From NCBI GenBank assembly GCA_024233135.1, contig JACKPZ010000022.1:1-64000 (forward strand): DNA of 64,000 nucleotides. Direction: 5' to 3'. How positions within the stretch are numbered: the stretch's first letter is position 1; each line of letters begins with the position of its first letter. This DNA is from Akkermansiaceae bacterium. Lineage in GTDB: Bacteria > Verrucomicrobiota > Verrucomicrobiia > Verrucomicrobiales > Akkermansiaceae. The position numbers and the translations under genes are program-made. The notes beneath the pieces were generated by a model. The model had not been told where the DNA came from. It saw nothing but the letters and a program-made list of their open reading frames with translations, and did no database searches. Of this stretch, positions 35,167-43,820 are shown piece by piece.

Positions 35167-35817
35167 TCAACCCAGCGGCTCGAACACCACGTGCGGTGCC
35201 GAGCCACGGCCGGTCGGGCGTTCCTCCCGCCGCAGACGCGCCCCGAGGGCCTCCTCCAACGCCCGCTGTTCCATCGCCACCGCGCGCGGATACTGCTCGA
35301 ATACCGGTTGGAGCGGATTGTGGATCTCGACGAGTTTCGGCGGTTTCGTCCCGTTCTCTTCGAGAAACCCGGAACACCCGTCTTTCTGCCGCAGCTCGGC
35401 GAGGCGGCGCAGCCGTTCCGCCGTGTCGCTGGTTTTCGCCAGCTCGCGCATCCATTGCTCGCGACGGTTTTCGAAATGTTGGAACAACAGCTTCTCCGGC
35501 GCGTTCTCGCCGAACATCGGCTTCATCGCCTCCAGCAGCTCGAGCGTGAAGGTGGCGCCCGCCTCCGGAAACAAACGGTCCGCGCTCGGTGCCAGGCTGT
35601 AGAAAATCTCCGGCCGTCCGACCTCCGCGCGCGGCACCCGCGTCCGCAGCACATATCCCGCCTTGAGCAGTTCCTCGCAGTGTGTCTTCACCGCCATGTA
35701 GCTGGCTCCGGTGCGTTTCGACAACTCGCTGATCGGCAGGCCGCCCTGCAGTTTCAGCGATTCGAGCACCAGCCGCCACTGCGGTTTGATCAGGTCGTGG
35801 AAAACCGGGAGGAGCAT
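35167..35817 (-). CDS. Winged-helix (ArsR/MarR-like) transcriptional regulator
   Basis: A 216-residue protein. An N-terminal winged helix-turn-helix is visible (VLESLKLQGGLPISELSKRTGASYMAVKTHCEEL has the helix-turn-helix within residues 17-50; key turn RTGASYMAVKTHCEELLKAG). The rest is a helical domain of unknown ligand with a single cysteine, so it is not a SufR-type iron-sulfur sensor. It is divergent from gmk. The target genes are unknown; the adjacent lipoprotein gene downstream on the same strand is a candidate partner. Confidence 0.72.
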   Translation of the reverse strand: MLLPVFHDLIKPQWRLVLESLKLQGGLPISELSKRTGASYMAVKTHCEELLKAGYVLRTRVPRAEVGRPEIFYSLAPSADRLFPEAGATFTLELLEAMKPMFGENAPEKLLFQHFENRREQWMRELAKTSDTAERLRRLAELRQKDGCSGFLEENGTKPPKLVEIHNPLQPVFEQYPRAVAMEQRALEEALGARLRREERPTGRGSAPHVVFEPLG

Positions 35818-35945
35818 GGGTTGGCGTTAGAATCCGGAGAATCCCGGGCCGGTGCAATCCGCAAATCCGCTCACCGGCCGAAAAGCCGCCCGCTCTTGCG
35901 AAGCCCGGGGTTGCCAGCGCGCCGCGTCCGGCCATGATCCCGCGC

Positions 35946-36542
35946 ATGTCTGTTCGCACCGGCATCCTGCTCGTCGTCTCCGGTCCTTCGGGATCCGGGA
36001 AAACCACGCTCTGCCGCCGTCTCGCGGACCTCGGGGAAGTCCGCTACTCGGTGTCCTGCACGACCCGTGCGCCGCGCCCCGGCGAGGTGAATGGAAGGGA
36101 CTATCATTTTCTCCAGACCTCGGAATTCCAGCGTCTCGTCGAAGCTGGTGAGTTTCTCGAACACGCCGAGGTGCACGGAAACCACTACGGAACGCTCCGC
36201 TCGGAAGTCCTCGGACATCTCGACCAAGGGATCGACGTGGTGATGGACATCGACGTCCAGGGCGCCGCCCAGGTCCGCGCCTGCAACGACCCCGGCATCA
36301 TGCGCGCACGGGTGGATCTTTTCGTCATGCCGCCCAGCGAGGAGGAACTCGAATCCCGCCTCTCCGGCCGCGGCACGGATGACCCGGAGGTGATCGCCCT
36401 GCGGCTCCGGAACGCGCTCCAGGAGATGAGCCACTGGCGCGAATACCGCTACATGCTGCACTCATCGACCCGCGAGCGCGATTTCGAGCGTTTCCGCGCG
36501 CTCGTCGAGGCCCAGCGGATGCGTGTTTCGCGACTCACTTGA
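35946..36542 (+). CDS. gmk: Guanylate kinase
   Basis: Phosphorylates GMP to GDP, 198 residues. The P-loop is SGPSGSGKTT, followed by SVSCTTRAPRPGEVNGRDYHF, the GMP-binding block, and DIDVQGAAQVRA. All key residues of the family are present. An in-frame ATG at 35934 would add four residues; neither start has a clear ribosome-binding site, and 35946 gives the usual short lead to the P-loop. It overlaps the convergent CAP-domain gene by eight bases at the 3' end. Confidence 0.96.
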   Translation: MSVRTGILLVVSGPSGSGKTTLCRRLADLGEVRYSVSCTTRAPRPGEVNGRDYHFLQTSEFQRLVEAGEFLEHAEVHGNHYGTLRSEVLGHLDQGIDVVMDIDVQGAAQVRACNDPGIMRARVDLFVMPPSEEELESRLSGRGTDDPEVIALRLRNALQEMSHWREYRYMLHSSTRERDFERFRALVEAQRMRVSRLT

Positions 36543-38412
36543 CGCGCACTTTTTTCATCGGCCCGTAAGGGAACCAGTGGCCGCCGATCATCGAGCGCAG
36601 CCCGAGCATGAGCTTGCTGTTCTTCCGAAATCCCTTGCCGGCGCTCGCCCGGCTGAGCTTGAAACTCGTGGCGGCGGCGGGCAGTCCCAATGTTTTCGAC
36701 GGTTCGAGCCAGTCGCAGTTCCGCGTCTTGATGTCGTCGATGAAGATTCCGGTCGGGCTCGCCTTGTCGTGCACGAAAATCGCCGAAGTGCCCGTCACAT
36801 AGTAGCGGAAGCGGACGCGAACCGGCTTGGAGGACTTCGGCAGCTTGATCTTCGCGATGCCGATATTCTGATCGTAGAACGTGTTCGACACCCCGCTGAT
36901 CTTCTTGCCCGCGCTCTTCCATGTGAGGCCGCCGTCGCGCGAGACCTCCACCTGCAGGTGGCTCGCCTTGGTCATGAAACCGCGGCGGTAGTAGAACTGC
37001 AGGAACGCCTTGGATTTCGGCAGGATCTCGCGGTCGATCTCGAAAATCTGGTCCGGCACGCCGCGTTTGATGAGATTGTAGCTCGTCGGGAACGTCAGGT
37101 GGAACGCCTTCTTGCCCGACACCCCGCCGAAGCCGGCGAACGACGACATCTTGGTCACCAGCGGATAGGCGGACCCGGTTTTGTCGATCACCTCGGTCTT
37201 GCGTTTTTTCTCCGCGTTTTCCGTCCAACTGCCACGGCGCTGCACGAAGGTCGTGACGCGGCGTGCTTGTGACAGCGGCACCTGGGGCGTGGAAACCACA
37301 GCCGCCGCCTTGGCGGGAACGGTTTTCGGACCCCGCAACGCCTGGTTCGACGTGAGGCGCTCGGGATCGATCAGGATCACCTCATAGCGATGCTCCGCCG
37401 GCACTCCTTCGCCTTGGATGCCGCTCACGGTCACCGAGAACTTCGTGTCCGTGGTCACGTTCTGGATCGCCGCCCGGGAATCGACCTCCCAGACGATGGC
37501 GGGGTCGCCGTAGGTCGGGCTGGTTTTGATGCCCTTCACCGCGACCACCCTGCCGCTGGCGTCCTTCATCGAGACCGAAGCGTTGGAGAAATCGGCCCCG
37601 TCACGGCTCAGCGACCAGAAACGCGAGTTCACCGGCGCCGGGAAATATCCGGCCGCCGGGTATTCGACGAACCCGGCATCGACGTTTTCGTTCACTTCGC
37701 CCGGCCGCTGGCTGATGTAGAGTGTGTTCGTCGGCGGACGGTACGGGCCGGTGCCCGGTTGGTCGCCGGTGGCGAAATTCGTCGCGCCGGGCTGCAGGAT
37801 CCAGCGCCGGTGGCCGACCGATGAGTTCCAATACGAAGTCGCCGAGCCACGCTGGATTTCCTCCACCATGTATTCGGTGATCGCGCCGGGTCCGAACAAT
37901 CCGAAGGCAATGTTGCCGTGGGCGCTGGCGTTCCAGGCCTCCTTCGACCAGCCGGTCAGGCCGCCCGCAGGGTCGTGCGTGATCGCGGGGTTGCTTCCCG
38001 AGTTCGCATCGTAGTTCCTCACCAGCATCAGCGCGCTCTCCTGCGCCGCCGAGGACTTTTTGGTCGATTTCGACGGCTTGTGGGCGTCCGTCGGATCGAT
38101 GTGCACCGTGGAGTTCGTATTCACCCGCACCGTCGCCGGCACACCGCAGAGCGCCCGGAAGAAATTCACCCGCCGCTCCACATCCGCGACGAACGCCGTC
38201 GAAACGCTGCCCGTCTTGCCGTTGTAGTCGCCGGTCCATTTGATCCGGTTCTCGTATCCTTCGGACGCCATGTAACACGCGTGCCACAGAGTCAGAACGT
38301 CGTTCCGGTTGCTGTTCGAAACCTGCATGCCGACGGATTTCGGCGCGCCGCCAGCCGCCAGCGGGCACAGCGCCGCCAGCGCGATCGGGAAAATGGGTGA
38401 GGAAAGCTTCAT
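36535..38412 (-). CDS. Secreted CAP/SCP-domain protein with extra beta domains
   Basis: A 625-residue exported protein starting with a signal peptide at 38412 (MKLSSPIFPIALAALCPLAA). Residues about 60-260 resemble a CAP (SCP/PR1) domain: RVNFFRALCGV in the first helix, AQESALMLV, AWNASAHGNIAFG and YWNSSVGHRRWIL. The remainder is beta-rich and ends with a jelly-roll-like stretch (LQVEVSRDGGLTWKSAGKK, IFVHDKASPTGIFIDDIK). CAP proteins are extracellular with varied roles. The function here is unknown. Confidence 0.72.
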   Translation of the reverse strand: MKLSSPIFPIALAALCPLAAGGAPKSVGMQVSNSNRNDVLTLWHACYMASEGYENRIKWTGDYNGKTGSVSTAFVADVERRVNFFRALCGVPATVRVNTNSTVHIDPTDAHKPSKSTKKSSAAQESALMLVRNYDANSGSNPAITHDPAGGLTGWSKEAWNASAHGNIAFGLFGPGAITEYMVEEIQRGSATSYWNSSVGHRRWILQPGATNFATGDQPGTGPYRPPTNTLYISQRPGEVNENVDAGFVEYPAAGYFPAPVNSRFWSLSRDGADFSNASVSMKDASGRVVAVKGIKTSPTYGDPAIVWEVDSRAAIQNVTTDTKFSVTVSGIQGEGVPAEHRYEVILIDPERLTSNQALRGPKTVPAKAAAVVSTPQVPLSQARRVTTFVQRRGSWTENAEKKRKTEVIDKTGSAYPLVTKMSSFAGFGGVSGKKAFHLTFPTSYNLIKRGVPDQIFEIDREILPKSKAFLQFYYRRGFMTKASHLQVEVSRDGGLTWKSAGKKISGVSNTFYDQNIGIAKIKLPKSSKPVRVRFRYYVTGTSAIFVHDKASPTGIFIDDIKTRNCDWLEPSKTLGLPAAATSFKLSRASAGKGFRKNSKLMLGLRSMIGGHWFPYGPMKKVRVK

Positions 38413-38469
38413 GTAAGGGACCTTGATCGTAAACCTAACCAAGGGATTTTCGAACCACGCGATCGCGTG

Positions 38470-38553
38470 GGGTGCCCCGGAGCTGCCGAAGGGGAAAGCC
38501 GGCCGCGTCTGAAACGCGGGGCCTTCGGGCGCCGGGCGCGGAAACCTGCACCC
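38470..38553 (+). ncRNA. Candidate structured RNA leader (riboswitch-like)
   Basis: Four stems can be drawn: P1 38470-38475 with 38548-38553 (GGGTGC/GCACCC), P2 38486-38492 with 38522-38528 (CCGAAGG/CCTTCGG), P3 38503-38508 with 38514-38519 (CCGCGT/ACGCGG), and a small stem 38529-38532 with 38536-38539. P1 encloses the others, as in an aptamer. GAAGGGGAAAGCCGG and GGAAACCTGC recall parts of cobalamin riboswitches, but the core GCCACTG block is absent, so I do not call it one. It lies about 117 bases before the transporter start at 38671. Confidence 0.35.
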
Positions 38554-38620
38554 ATTTCGGATCGGATCAAGGAATGGTTTTGCAAAACGGCCCGGATTCT
38601 GAGATTTCAGCGCGGGGAAC

Positions 38621-38640
38621 AAGTAAGGTTTTCCTTACTT
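38621..38640. promoter_or_regulatory. Perfect palindrome before the transporter gene
   Basis: AAGTAAGG, TTTT, CCTTACTT forms an 8-bp perfect inverted repeat, 30 bases before the transporter ATG. It is AT-rich in a GC-rich setting. It could be an operator for a dimeric repressor or a weak hairpin acting with the structured leader upstream. Confidence 0.4.
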
Positions 38641-38670
38641 TCAGTCAATCCTGAGCACCCCATCCATCCC

Positions 38671-40392
38671 ATGCCACCGGGCAAGACGCAGTTGATCCGC
38701 ACCACGGGCAAACGCCTGCGGGACGCCGTGCGCTCGTTGGTCCGCTCCGAACAGGGCGGGGCGGCGGTCGCCTGCATGGTGCTGCTGCTGGTGCTGATGG
38801 TCCTCATCAACGTCCTCAACGTGACCAACAGCTACGTCGGCCGGGACTTCATGTCGGCCATCGAGAACAAGGATTTCCCGGGGTTCCAACAAAAGACGCT
38901 GCTCTACGCGATGGTCTTCATCGCCTCCACGATCACCGCCTCGGTCTTCCGCTATACCGAAGAACGGCTCGGCATCCTGTGGCGCGAGCAGCTCACCTGG
39001 CGGCTCACGAGTTCCTACCTGAGCGACCGCACCTACCACCATCTCGACGCCTCGACCGGCGTGGCGAATCCCGACCAGCGGATCGCCGAGGACGTGAAGG
39101 CCTTCACCACCACCACGCTTTCGTTCCTGCTGCTCATCCTCAACGGCACCATCACCGCGATCTCGTTCTCCGGCGTGTTGTGGTCCATCAGCCCGATGCT
39201 TTTCGCCGTGGCGGTGGCCTACGCGGTGTTCGGATCGTTTTTCACCGTGATGCTCGGCAAACCGCTCATCCGCATCAACTACCACCAGTTCGACATGGAG
39301 GCGAACTTCCGCGCGGACCTGATCCACGTGCGGGAAAACTCGGAGTCCATCGCGCTCGCCCACCGCGAGGGCCGCTTCAAGATCCGCCTCAAGAAACGTC
39401 TCGACGCGCTCACCCGCAACTTCCGCCGCCTCATCGTGGTGAACCGCAACCTCTCGTTCTTCACCAACGGCTACAACTATTTCATCCAGATCATCCCCGT
39501 GGTTCTCATCGCGCCGATGTACATGTCGGGAGATGTGAAATTCGGGGTCATCACCCAGTCGGCGATGGCCTTCGCCACCTTGCTCGGCGCGTTCTCGCTC
39601 ATCGTCACCCAGTTTCAATCGATCTCGGCGTTCACCGCCGTCACCGCGCGGCTGCACCTGCTCGGCGAAGCCATCACCCGCGCCGAGGAATCGAACCCGT
39701 GCCGGATCGTCGTCGAGGACCGCGGCGACCGCCTCATCTATCAGGATGTCTCGCTCCAGAGCGCGGACCGCACGCGGACACTGATCGAAGGACTTTCGTG
39801 GGAAATCCCGCCGGCCACCTGCTGGCTGGTCACCGCGGAGGACGACGCGGCGGGCATCGCTTTGTTCCGCGCCACCGCCGGCGTGTGGGACTGCGGGACC
39901 GGGCGCATGATCCGTCCCGGCCCGGAGGAGGTCCTGTTCCTCGCCGAGCGGCCTTATCTTCCTCCCGGTCCCTTGCGCGACGCGATCATCCGCGCCGGAC
40001 ACGAGGGCGAGAGTGACGACGCCGCGGTCTTCACCGTGCTGCGCTCGCTCGGCATCGAGGAGGCGGTGCGGCGGGTCGGCGGCCTCAATGCGGAAAAGGA
40101 CTGGGACGAAGAACTCTCGATCGGCGAACAACACCTTCTCTCCGTCGCGAGGATCCTGCTGGCGAAACCCGCCTTCGTGTTTCTCGACCGACCGGGCTCG
40201 GCAATGCCGAAGGCGATGGTCGCCTCGGTGATCCAACGTTTCCGCGAGGAAGGCCTCGGCGTGGTCGTCTTCGGACGGAACGGCGAGCGGTCCATCGTCT
40301 GTGACGGGCGGCTCACGATCGGGCGCGATGGAACCTGGGCGATCGCCGGGCATGAGCCGGATTCGCCGGGCGACCCGGACTTGTCGTGTTGA
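38671..40392 (+). CDS. SbmA/BacA-YddA-like transporter with degenerate ATPase domain
   Basis: A 573-residue protein. Residues 30-330 are a membrane domain of the ABC_membrane_2/SbmA-BacA kind (NSYVGRDFMSAIENKDFPGF, ANPDQRIAEDVKAFT). Residues 365-565 align with a nucleotide-binding domain, but every ATP motif is altered: the Walker A position reads TAEDDAAGIALF (no Gly-rich loop, no Lys), the Q-loop glutamine is Glu in FLAERPYLP, the signature is LSIGEQHLLSVARILL, Walker B reads FLDRPGSAM with Arg for the catalytic Glu, and the H-loop His is missing. It is therefore probably not ATP-driven. Relatives transport peptides or, in mycobacterial BacA, cobalamin. GH94 follows after 33 bases. Confidence 0.82.
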   Translation: MPPGKTQLIRTTGKRLRDAVRSLVRSEQGGAAVACMVLLLVLMVLINVLNVTNSYVGRDFMSAIENKDFPGFQQKTLLYAMVFIASTITASVFRYTEERLGILWREQLTWRLTSSYLSDRTYHHLDASTGVANPDQRIAEDVKAFTTTTLSFLLLILNGTITAISFSGVLWSISPMLFAVAVAYAVFGSFFTVMLGKPLIRINYHQFDMEANFRADLIHVRENSESIALAHREGRFKIRLKKRLDALTRNFRRLIVVNRNLSFFTNGYNYFIQIIPVVLIAPMYMSGDVKFGVITQSAMAFATLLGAFSLIVTQFQSISAFTAVTARLHLLGEAITRAEESNPCRIVVEDRGDRLIYQDVSLQSADRTRTLIEGLSWEIPPATCWLVTAEDDAAGIALFRATAGVWDCGTGRMIRPGPEEVLFLAERPYLPPGPLRDAIIRAGHEGESDDAAVFTVLRSLGIEEAVRRVGGLNAEKDWDEELSIGEQHLLSVARILLAKPAFVFLDRPGSAMPKAMVASVIQRFREEGLGVVVFGRNGERSIVCDGRLTIGRDGTWAIAGHEPDSPGDPDLSC

Positions 40393-40425
40393 CTTCCCCG
40401 GCGCGTGGCTATCCTCGCCGGCGAG

Positions 40426-43400
40426 ATGAGTGAAACACCGTCGCTCGATGCGGGCCGGCCCCGCGCGTTTGAAAGCCCCTCGGGCATCCGCGTGGAGATG
40501 AACCCGAACGGCTCGCTGCGGCGCATCGACTGCGGCGGGATCATGATCAACCTGTTTCCCGGCACCATGCTCGAAGGCGGGCCCGCCAACATCCGGCTCG
40601 CGGTGGACGGCGGGGACTCCGTTCCGTTGTTAGGCCCGTCGTCGCCATCCGCCTTCGGGTTCGAAGGGGGTTTCACCGCTGTGGGAAACAACGGCGGTGT
40701 TTTCTATCAGGTTCGCCTCGTGCTCATGGACGAAGCCCCCGCGTGGCGCTGGGAGGTGAAACTGGAAAACCGTTCGTCTTCTCCGGTCCGTGCCGCGCTG
40801 ACGCTCGTGCAGGACATCGGCATCGCCGACTACGGGGCGATCCGGCTCAACGAATACTTCGTCAGCCAATACATCGATCACACGCCGCTCGATCATCCGG
40901 AACACGGCGTGCTCGTCGCGTCCCGCCAGAACCAGCCGATGGGCGGAAAACATCCGTGGGTCCTGACCGGTTCGCTCGGTCGTGGCGTTTCCTTCGCGAC
41001 CGACGCGCTGCAGATCATCGGCCGCGACGGCCTGCCCGGCACCCGGCTGCAGCACGAGCACTCGATGGTCGCGATCCGCGGCGAGGAACTCCTCATCGCG
41101 CCGGGGGATTCGGTCGCCAGCGGATTCTTCGGGTGTTTCGGCCCGGACAAACCCGGCGCCATCGTTCCCGGCGACGAAACGGCGGCGGATCCGGTTTTCC
41201 AACCGCATTCTAACATTCCGGCGATCGTCGGCGAAACCTTGAAGACGCCAGCAGCCTGTTTGTTTTCGGACACCCTCCTGCTGGATGGCGACGATGTGCC
41301 GCGACAAACACTTGAAGTTTGGTTCGGAAACCGGTGGGTCGATCCCGAGACCGATGAGCAAGGTGACGTCCTTTCGTTTTTCCTGCCGGACGGCGCGGCC
41401 CACGTGGTGACGGCCGCCAAGGAACGCGCGGTGCTGCGACCGCACGGGCACATCCTGCGCAGCGGTTCGCTGCTGGTGCCCGACGAGTCGGCGCTCACTT
41501 CGACCTGTTGGATGGACGGCGTCTTCCACTCGATGGTCACGCAGGGGCATGTGAGCATCAACCGCTTCCTCTCCACCTGCCACGGCTATCTGCGCATCTT
41601 CCGGAGTCATGGCATGCGGGTCTTCGTCCGGCTCGACGGCGGATGGCGCCAGCTCGGGCGGCCGAGCGCCTTCGTCATGGAACCCGACCGCTGCCGCTGG
41701 ATCTATCAGTTCGATGGCCGTCGCATCGAGGTGCGTTCGGAAGCACCGGCCGAGCGCCATGTCCTGCGGGTCACGGTCGCCGTGACGGAGGGCGATCCGA
41801 TGGATCTTCTCTTCTCCCTTCACTCCGCGATGCACGGTGACGATGGCATCGCGTCGGAACCGCTGCGTTGGGAGTCGATCGGCGAGGGAGTGCTCGTGCG
41901 TCCCTCGTCGGACGGAGATGTGGGCAAGCGTTTCCCGGATGGCGCGTTTCACGTCGCGCCAGTGGACGCACGTTTGGAGTTTTCGGACGATGCCGCGCTC
42001 TTCGCGGACGGGATTTCACGCAACCAGCCGTTTCTCACCGCCGTCGCGCGCGGAACGAGGCGCGCCGGTTTGGAAATCGAAGGGCGGCTCGTTCCTTCCG
42101 CCTCGCCCGGCAATCCCGCGTTCTGGGACGAGGTGGCCGGCGGCTTGTCGATCCGTTCGGATACGGATCCCACCGTGTCGCGGCTCGCGTCGATCCACCC
42201 GTGGTTCGTGCACAACGCGCTGGTCCACTACCTGTCGCCGCGCGGGCTCGAGCAATACTCCGGCGGCGGCTGGGGGACGCGTGATGTCTGCCAGGGCGCG
42301 TTCGAGTTTCTCATGGCGCAAGGGCGTTTCGCCTCCGCGAGGGATCTGCTTCTCCGGGTGTTCCGCCAGCAGAATCCGGATGGCGACTGGCCGCAGTGGT
42401 TCATGTTTTTCGAACGCGAGCGCGACATCCGCCCGGGAGACTCGCACGGCGACATCGTCTTCTGGCCGCTGCTCGCCACGGCGCAATACCTGGTCGCCAC
42501 CCGCGACGATTCGCTGCTCGCGGAAACCGTGCCGTTTTTTCACCCGGAGGATGCGGCTCCGGTCCTCCAGCACATCGACCGCGCCTTGGATGTCATCCTC
42601 GGCCGCGTGGTCCCGGGCACTTCGCTGGCCGCATACGGTCATGGCGACTGGAACGATGCGCTGCAGCCCGCCCGCCCGGAACTCCGCGAACGCCTTTGCA
42701 GTTCGTGGACGGTCACGCTCAACCACCAGACTTTCACCACGCTCGCGGCCGCCTTCCGTGCCGTCGGACATGAAGAGCGCGCGACCACGCTCGAAACCAT
42801 GGCGGCCAACATCCTCGACGAGTTCCAGCGCCTGCTCGTCGTGGACGATGTCGTCGCCGGGCTCGTCCATTTCCCGGAAAACGCCGCGCCGGAGCCGTGG
42901 CTCCATCCGCGGGACGAAACGACCGGCCTTTCCTACAGCCTGCTGCCGATGATCCACTCGGTGATCAACGGCATGTTCACACCGCGGCAGGCGGAGAAAC
43001 ATCTGGGCCTCATCCGCGCTTATCTAACCGGTCCCGACGGCGCGCGGCTCTTCGACCGTCCGCTCGCCTATCACGGCGGCATCCGCACGCGCTTCCAACG
43101 CGCCGAAACGGCGAGCTATTTCGGCCGCGAGATCGGGCTGATGTACATGCACGCACATCTGCGATACGGCGAGGCGCTCGCGCGTTTCGGCGATGCCGAT
43201 GGGTTCTATCAGGCGCTGTGTCTCGCGAATCCGGTCGGCATCCGGGAACTCGTGCCGAGCGCCGCGCCGCGGCAGGCGAATTGTTATTACTCGAGCTCGG
43301 ACGCCGCCTTCGCCGACCGCTACGAGGCTTTCGACGAATACGACCGCGTCCACCGCGGCGAGGTCGCCCTCGAAGGCGGCTGGCGCGTGTATTCCAGCGG

Positions 43401-43722
43401 CGCGGGCATTGCGGCGCGGCTGCTGGTCCAATGTTTCCTCGGTTTCACGATCGGCAAGGACCACCTGGTGATCGATCCGGTCATTCCGCCCTCACTCGAC
43501 GGGCTGGAAGCGACGCTGCGGATCGGCGGTAAACCGGTCGCGGTTCTCTATCGGATCGGTCCCAAGGGCTGTGGCCCTGTTTCCGTGAATCTCAATGGTG
43601 AGGACCTCGATTTCGTCCACGAGGCGAACCCATACCGCGCCGCCGGCGTGCGCATCTCGCGCGAAACGATCGACCGCGTGATGACCGGCAGCGGAGACCG
43701 CTTCACCATCTGGCTCGGCTGA
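40426..43722 (+). CDS. GH94 family glycoside phosphorylase (cellobiose phosphorylase-like)
   Basis: A 1098-residue enzyme of the GH94/GT36 family that splits beta-glucosides with inorganic phosphate. The catalytic aspartate is in GHGDWNDALQPA near residue 740. Other family blocks are GGWGTRDVCQGAFEF and the C-terminal EGGWRVYSSGAGIAARLLVQ. There is no signal peptide, so it acts in the cytoplasm on imported oligosaccharide. The linkage (cellobiose, chitobiose, laminaribiose or beta-1,2-glucan) cannot be set from sequence. The ATG at 40426 is preferred over 40405. Same strand and 33 bases behind the degenerate transporter, so they are probably co-transcribed. Confidence 0.85.
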   Translation: MSETPSLDAGRPRAFESPSGIRVEMNPNGSLRRIDCGGIMINLFPGTMLEGGPANIRLAVDGGDSVPLLGPSSPSAFGFEGGFTAVGNNGGVFYQVRLVLMDEAPAWRWEVKLENRSSSPVRAALTLVQDIGIADYGAIRLNEYFVSQYIDHTPLDHPEHGVLVASRQNQPMGGKHPWVLTGSLGRGVSFATDALQIIGRDGLPGTRLQHEHSMVAIRGEELLIAPGDSVASGFFGCFGPDKPGAIVPGDETAADPVFQPHSNIPAIVGETLKTPAACLFSDTLLLDGDDVPRQTLEVWFGNRWVDPETDEQGDVLSFFLPDGAAHVVTAAKERAVLRPHGHILRSGSLLVPDESALTSTCWMDGVFHSMVTQGHVSINRFLSTCHGYLRIFRSHGMRVFVRLDGGWRQLGRPSAFVMEPDRCRWIYQFDGRRIEVRSEAPAERHVLRVTVAVTEGDPMDLLFSLHSAMHGDDGIASEPLRWESIGEGVLVRPSSDGDVGKRFPDGAFHVAPVDARLEFSDDAALFADGISRNQPFLTAVARGTRRAGLEIEGRLVPSASPGNPAFWDEVAGGLSIRSDTDPTVSRLASIHPWFVHNALVHYLSPRGLEQYSGGGWGTRDVCQGAFEFLMAQGRFASARDLLLRVFRQQNPDGDWPQWFMFFERERDIRPGDSHGDIVFWPLLATAQYLVATRDDSLLAETVPFFHPEDAAPVLQHIDRALDVILGRVVPGTSLAAYGHGDWNDALQPARPELRERLCSSWTVTLNHQTFTTLAAAFRAVGHEERATTLETMAANILDEFQRLLVVDDVVAGLVHFPENAAPEPWLHPRDETTGLSYSLLPMIHSVINGMFTPRQAEKHLGLIRAYLTGPDGARLFDRPLAYHGGIRTRFQRAETASYFGREIGLMYMHAHLRYGEALARFGDADGFYQALCLANPVGIRELVPSAAPRQANCYYSSSDAAFADRYEAFDEYDRVHRGEVALEGGWRVYSSGAGIAARLLVQCFLGFTIGKDHLVIDPVIPPSLDGLEATLRIGGKPVAVLYRIGPKGCGPVSVNLNGEDLDFVHEANPYRAAGVRISRETIDRVMTGSGDRFTIWLG

Positions 43723-43749
43723 AAGAATTTCCGTTTTCTTATGATCCGG

Positions 43750-43768
43750 ATCCGCCGCCGCGGCGGAT
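43750..43768 (+). terminator. Hairpin after the GH94 gene
   Basis: ATCCGCCG, CCG, CGGCGGAT makes an 8-bp perfect stem with a three-base loop, 28 bases after the GH94 stop. There is no T-run, so it may be a weak or Rho-assisted terminator. Confidence 0.35.
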
Positions 43769-43820
43769 GTCTAGGTGAGGCGCGGCGGGATGCCGCAGCG
43801 CCTTCGAATTCCCCACCGCC

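Noticed and set aside
36008..36535. Minus-strand frames opposite gmk
   Set aside because: gmk has all kinase motifs; the opposite frames show none.
38470..38553. Firm call of a cobalamin or TPP riboswitch
   Set aside because: Parts look similar, but the central cobalamin box and the TPP CTGAGA/GTAGGGA signatures are missing; it is left as a candidate RNA only.
38413..38622. Upstream extension of the CAP-domain protein to 38622
   Set aside because: The added residues lack a signal peptide and cross the structured leader region; the signal peptide begins at 38412.
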